NCBI GenBank assembly: GCA_964445305.1
Contig: CAYUKK010000087.1
Coordinates: 1 to 8,588, forward strand
DNA from: CAYUKK01 sp964445305
GTDB lineage: Bacteria > Acidobacteriota > Aminicenantia > Aminicenantales > UBA8522
Length of the DNA: 8,588 nt
Reading direction: 5' to 3'
Shown here: piece by piece, positions 6,818 through 8,588 of the stretch
Layout: the number at the start of each line of letters is the position of its first letter
How positions within the stretch are numbered: position 1 is the stretch's first letter
Notes under the pieces: model-generated
The model's database searches: none
Told to the model about the DNA's origin: nothing
Seen by the model: only the letters and a program-made list of their open reading frames with translations
Program-made: the position numbers and the translations under genes

Positions 6818-6842
6818 CCCCCTTCCTGCGGCCGCCAGGGGG
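6818..6842. repeat. GC-rich inverted repeat in the divergent spacer
   Basis: CCCCCT (6818-6823) and AGGGGG (6837-6842) form 6-bp arms around a 13-nt GC-rich loop that contains GCGGCCGC. It lies between the two outward-facing promoters of the 325-bp spacer (6660-6984), a plausible position for an operator or insulating structure, but it has no adjacent T-run and no known motif. No gene is seen in the spacer. Confidence 0.3.
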
Positions 6843-6933
6843 GACTGGCGCCGTGGCACCCGTTTTCAAAAGGAGAGCTTTGTTAGGGTCAAAAAAAATG
6901 CTTCCCTCTCCCTTTTGGGATTGCTCCGGCTGA

Positions 6934-6962
6934 TTGAAAAGAGGTCTGCGGTGTGCTAAATA
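6934..6962 (+). promoter_or_regulatory. Possible promoter of the SLOG-protein gene
   Basis: TTGAAA (6934-6939, a good -35) is followed after 17 bp by TAAATA (6957-6962), which is a weak -10 but preceded by TG one base upstream, as in extended -10 sites. Transcription would begin near 6969, giving a leader of only about 16 nt that still includes the AAAGGA ribosome site (6971-6976) before the ATG at 6985. Confidence 0.4.
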
Positions 6963-6984
6963 GGAAGGGCAAAGGAAAAAAACC

Positions 6985-7452
6985 ATGACCGAGTGGAGAA
7001 AAAGAGTTCGCGTCGGCATCATCGGCGGGAACAACCCCGAAGCCAAACATCTCGACATGGCCAGCCGGGTGGGCGAGCTTGTCGCCCGGGCAGGAGCGAT
7101 TCTTGTCTGCGGCGGGCTGGGCGGCGTGATGGCGGCAGCCGCTTCGGGCGCCAAGAAGGCCGGCGGGCTGACTTTAGGAATATTACCTGGCAGTGCCCCG
7201 GAAGAGGCTAACCCCTATATCGACATTCCCATCGCCACTGGAATGGGCTATTCCCGGAATTCACTGGTGGCCATGAATTCGGATGTGCTCATCGCCATCG
7301 ATGGCGAGTATGGAACGCTGACCGAGATCGCCTACGGGAATATCTACGGAAAGAAGGTTATCGGCCTGGACACGTGGGATATGAAGGGCGTTATCAAGGC
7401 GTCTTCAGCCGAGGAAGCAGTTGAAATGGCCCTGGTAAGGCTCAGGAAATAG
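6985..7452 (+). CDS. TIGR00725-type SLOG/LOG-like Rossmann-fold protein
   Basis: 155 aa, single-domain Rossmann fold. The first strand and loop read VRVGIIGGNNPEA (8-20), followed by LVCGGLGGVMAAAASGAKKAGG (40-61), ILPGSAPEEANPYID (66-80), YSRNSLVAMNSDVLIAIDGEYGTLTE (89-114) and GKKVIGLDTW. These match the TIGR00725 family, related to LOG (cytokinin-activating phosphoribohydrolase) and 'lysine decarboxylase-like' proteins. The usual PGGxGTxxE motif of true LOG enzymes is altered to DGEYGTLTE (106-114), so LOG phosphoribohydrolase activity should not be assumed; a nucleotide-ligand-binding role is the safer family-level statement. The start is supported by AAAGGA 8 nt upstream. The gene is transcribed divergently from the glycan operon, and 214 bp separate it from truA downstream. 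Confidence 0.85.
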   Translation: MTEWRKRVRVGIIGGNNPEAKHLDMASRVGELVARAGAILVCGGLGGVMAAAASGAKKAGGLTLGILPGSAPEEANPYIDIPIATGMGYSRNSLVAMNSDVLIAIDGEYGTLTEIAYGNIYGKKVIGLDTWDMKGVIKASSAEEAVEMALVRLRK

Positions 7453-7539
7453 GGAAGGAAACATGTCAGGCTGGTCTGGCCGACTCAGCCAAGAGTCAAG
7501 CTCTTCCATTCTTCCAAGGTTCGAGGCGATGAGTTTTGG

Positions 7540-7556
7540 GCTGAGAAAGTCTCAGC
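7540..7556 (+). other. Stem-loop between the SLOG gene and truA
   Basis: GCTGAGA and TCTCAGC make a perfect 7-bp stem with a 3-nt AAG loop. No T-run follows on either strand, so it is not a standard intrinsic terminator. It may still stabilise the 3' end of the upstream transcript or mark its end. Two smaller alternative stems lie at 7482-7497 (GACTC/GAGTC) and 7491-7505 (AAGAG/CTCTT). Confidence 0.35.
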
Positions 7557-7660
7557 ACGGAAAAATAAATTAGTAAATTTATATAAACTATAGATTTAAT
7601 AGAATATGGCTGAAAAAACGTTCTTATTATCTTATCTACTTCGTTTATATGAAATGGTAG
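7557..7660 (+). promoter_or_regulatory. AT-rich stretch upstream of truA, possible promoter region
   Basis: This roughly 100-bp stretch is very AT-rich compared with its surroundings and holds TATATAAACTATAG and a TAGAAT (7600-7605, 5 of 6 to a -10). No good -35 lies at the right spacing. It is probably where truA transcription begins, since truA is 214 bp from the previous gene, but the exact promoter cannot be fixed by eye. No open reading frame of note lies within it. Confidence 0.3.
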
Positions 7661-7666
7661 CGCCCG

Positions 7667-8401
7667 ATGGGGGAAATCAACTATAAGGTCGTCCTCTGCT
7701 ACGATGGAACCGACTTTTCGGGCTGGCAAAGGCAGCCCGGCAAGAGGACCGTCCAGGGAATTGTCGAAGAGGCACTTGCCCGGCTCGCTGGGAAAAGAAC
7801 AACTCTTGTTGGAGCCGGAAGGACTGATGCCGGGGTCCACGCCAGCGGCCAGGTGGCCAACTTCAAGGCCAATCTTCGCCTCAAAGAAGACGAGCTCATG
7901 CGAGCCCTCAACGCCCTCTTGCCCGAGGATGTGCGTGTCCTATCCATCCAGAGGGTTCCACCCGAGTTCAACGCCCGGAAGATGGCAAAAGCCAAAGTCT
8001 ACCAATACCGAATCTGGAACTCGTCCCGGATCAGCCCCTTTGTCCTCCGCTACGTCCTTCACTGGCCTGGGTATTTGAACGTCGATAAGATGGCTCAAGC
8101 GGCCAGGCTCTTCGTCCGCAAGGATGATTTCACCGCCTTCTCCTCCAACCGCCTCCTTCACCCCGTCCGTGAGGTTTATAACTCCGAAATCAAAAAACGG
8201 GGCGCTCAAATCTTCTACACCGTCGAAGCTAACGGTTTCCTGCGCTACATGGCTCGAACGATGGTCGGGACACTCCTTGAAGTGGGAAGGGAAAAGGTCG
8301 AACTCGGTCAAATCGAAGAGGCCTTCCGCCAAAAAAAACGCTTCCTAGCCGGCCCTACGGCTCCGGCCAGAGGCCTGTGCCTCGTCAAAGTGAAATACTG
8401 A
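7667..8401 (+). CDS. truA: tRNA pseudouridine(38-40) synthase TruA
   Basis: 244 aa, standard length. It converts uridines 38, 39 and 40 in the anticodon arm of tRNAs to pseudouridine. Visible family motifs are YDGTDFSGWQRQPG (12-25), the catalytic-loop motif GAGRTDAGVHASGQVA (49-64) with the nucleophile Asp54, FNARKMAKAKVYQYRI (101-116), FLRYMARTMVGTLLEVGR (191-208) and the closing AGPTAPARGLCLVKV (228-242). All expected parts are present, so it should be active. This ATG is the first possible one in frame, because an in-frame TAG lies 6 bp upstream, and the N-terminus fits the family. The ribosome site is poor. An A8 run (8331-8338) falls near the 3' end of the gene. An insertion sequence begins shortly after the stop without interrupting the gene. 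Confidence 0.97.
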   Translation: MGEINYKVVLCYDGTDFSGWQRQPGKRTVQGIVEEALARLAGKRTTLVGAGRTDAGVHASGQVANFKANLRLKEDELMRALNALLPEDVRVLSIQRVPPEFNARKMAKAKVYQYRIWNSSRISPFVLRYVLHWPGYLNVDKMAQAARLFVRKDDFTAFSSNRLLHPVREVYNSEIKKRGAQIFYTVEANGFLRYMARTMVGTLLEVGREKVELGQIEEAFRQKKRFLAGPTAPARGLCLVKVKY

Positions 8402-8425
8402 TTCACCCCGAGCCTCTCCAAATCC

Positions 8426-8454
8426 CCTATTTCTATTGGAATTAAAAAAATAGG
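8426..8454. repeat. CCTATTT/AAATAGG inverted repeat after truA
   Basis: CCTATTT (8426-8432) and AAATAGG (8448-8454) are perfect 7-bp inverted arms around a 15-nt AT-rich loop. It could be a weak terminator for truA or part of the junction with the insertion sequence that follows. The sequence after it, beginning near 8453, may be the left end of that element; without the other end the terminal repeat and any target duplication cannot be defined. Confidence 0.25.
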
Positions 8455-8496
8455 TTCATCCGACTTTTCTGTGGGTCCGAGGGTGATATAAAATGG

Positions 8497-8513
8497 CTCC
8501 GAAAGGATCGGAG
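8497..8513 (+). promoter_or_regulatory. Hairpin carrying the transposase ribosome-binding site in its loop
   Basis: CTCCGA (8497-8502) and TCGGAG (8508-8513) form a perfect 6-bp stem whose 5-nt loop is AAGGA, the probable Shine-Dalgarno sequence, 8 nt before the ATG at 8516. A G-U pair can extend the stem. A TATAAA (8487-8492) just upstream is a possible -10. The structure could restrain translation of the transposase. Confidence 0.4.
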
Positions 8514-8515
8514 TC

Positions 8516-8588
8516 ATGCAAGATACAGAGCTTTATCGGTATGTTTTGGGTCTTGAGGAACCTTGGGATGTGGAAAAAGTGGAACTGA
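8516..8588 (+). CDS. ISL3-family transposase, N-terminal fragment cut by the window edge
   Basis: 24 complete codons are visible, reading MQDTELYRYVLGLEEPWDVE and then KVEL, with the frame open at the window end. The pattern LYxxxLGLxxPWxVxxVxL is characteristic of the start of ISL3-family (DDE) transposases, just ahead of their zinc-binding region. The rest of the protein, its catalytic residues and the right end of the element lie outside the window, so intactness cannot be judged. AAGGA, 8 nt upstream, serves as ribosome site. The element sits just downstream of truA in the same direction. The identification rests on a short stretch but the pattern is distinctive. Confidence 0.7.
   Translation, partial: MQDTELYRYVLGLEEPWDVEKVEL

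Noticed and set aside
6867..6917. CAAAAGGAGAG / CTCTCCCTTTTG as an intrinsic terminator
   Set aside because: The arms have a bulge and a loop of about 28 nt, with no T-run after either arm; it does not look like a terminator.
6768..7154. A 128-codon minus-strand frame across the divergent spacer and the SLOG gene start
   Set aside because: It overlaps a clear plus-strand gene and the operon promoter, has Pro/Ala/Ser-rich composition, and has no plausible product.
7496..7840. A 114-codon minus-strand frame over the truA upstream region
   Set aside because: It overlaps the truA N-terminus antisense and has no recognisable motif.

Overview
The window looks like bacterial chromosome of moderately high GC, probably around 55-60% by eye. 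It carries a seven-gene leftward operon, two rightward housekeeping-type genes, and the start of an insertion sequence at the right edge. An MglA-type small GTPase sits beside several exopolysaccharide-type GT4 glycosyltransferases and a ComM/YifB ATPase. That suggests a Gram-negative lineage such as Acidobacteriota or Candidatus Aminicenantes. This is a low-confidence guess from protein style; there is no rRNA or other taxonomic marker here.

Left and centre (about 103-6771, minus strand). A good sigma70-like promoter (TTGAAT-17-TACAAT, 6743-6771) drives, in transcription order: an 81-aa charged helical protein; a 174-aa protein with a basic hydrophobic segment and a long coiled coil; two paralogous GT4-type glycosyltransferases; a third, different GT4-type glycosyltransferase; an MglA-family GTPase with an extra C-terminal tail of about 77 residues; and a ComM/YifB AAA+ ATPase. 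Spacing is tight throughout. The three glycosyltransferases overlap by 4 bp at each junction (ATGA), which indicates translational coupling. The first five genes read as a small surface-glycan assembly module. The GTPase could give it spatial or switch control, but that link is inferred from gene order only. ComM may be a passenger, and may have its own extended -10 promoter that overlaps the mglA stop codon.

Divergent spacer (6660-6984). It holds back-to-back promoters for the two transcription directions, with a GC-rich inverted repeat between them. I see no gene in it.

Right (6985-8401, plus strand). A TIGR00725-type SLOG/LOG-like Rossmann protein is followed by a 214-bp spacer and then truA (tRNA pseudouridine synthase A). 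The spacer has mutually exclusive hairpins and then an unusually AT-rich stretch.

Right edge (about 8402-8588). The first 24 codons of an apparent ISL3-family transposase run off the window. Their Shine-Dalgarno sequence lies in a hairpin loop. No rRNA, tRNA or CRISPR array was seen.
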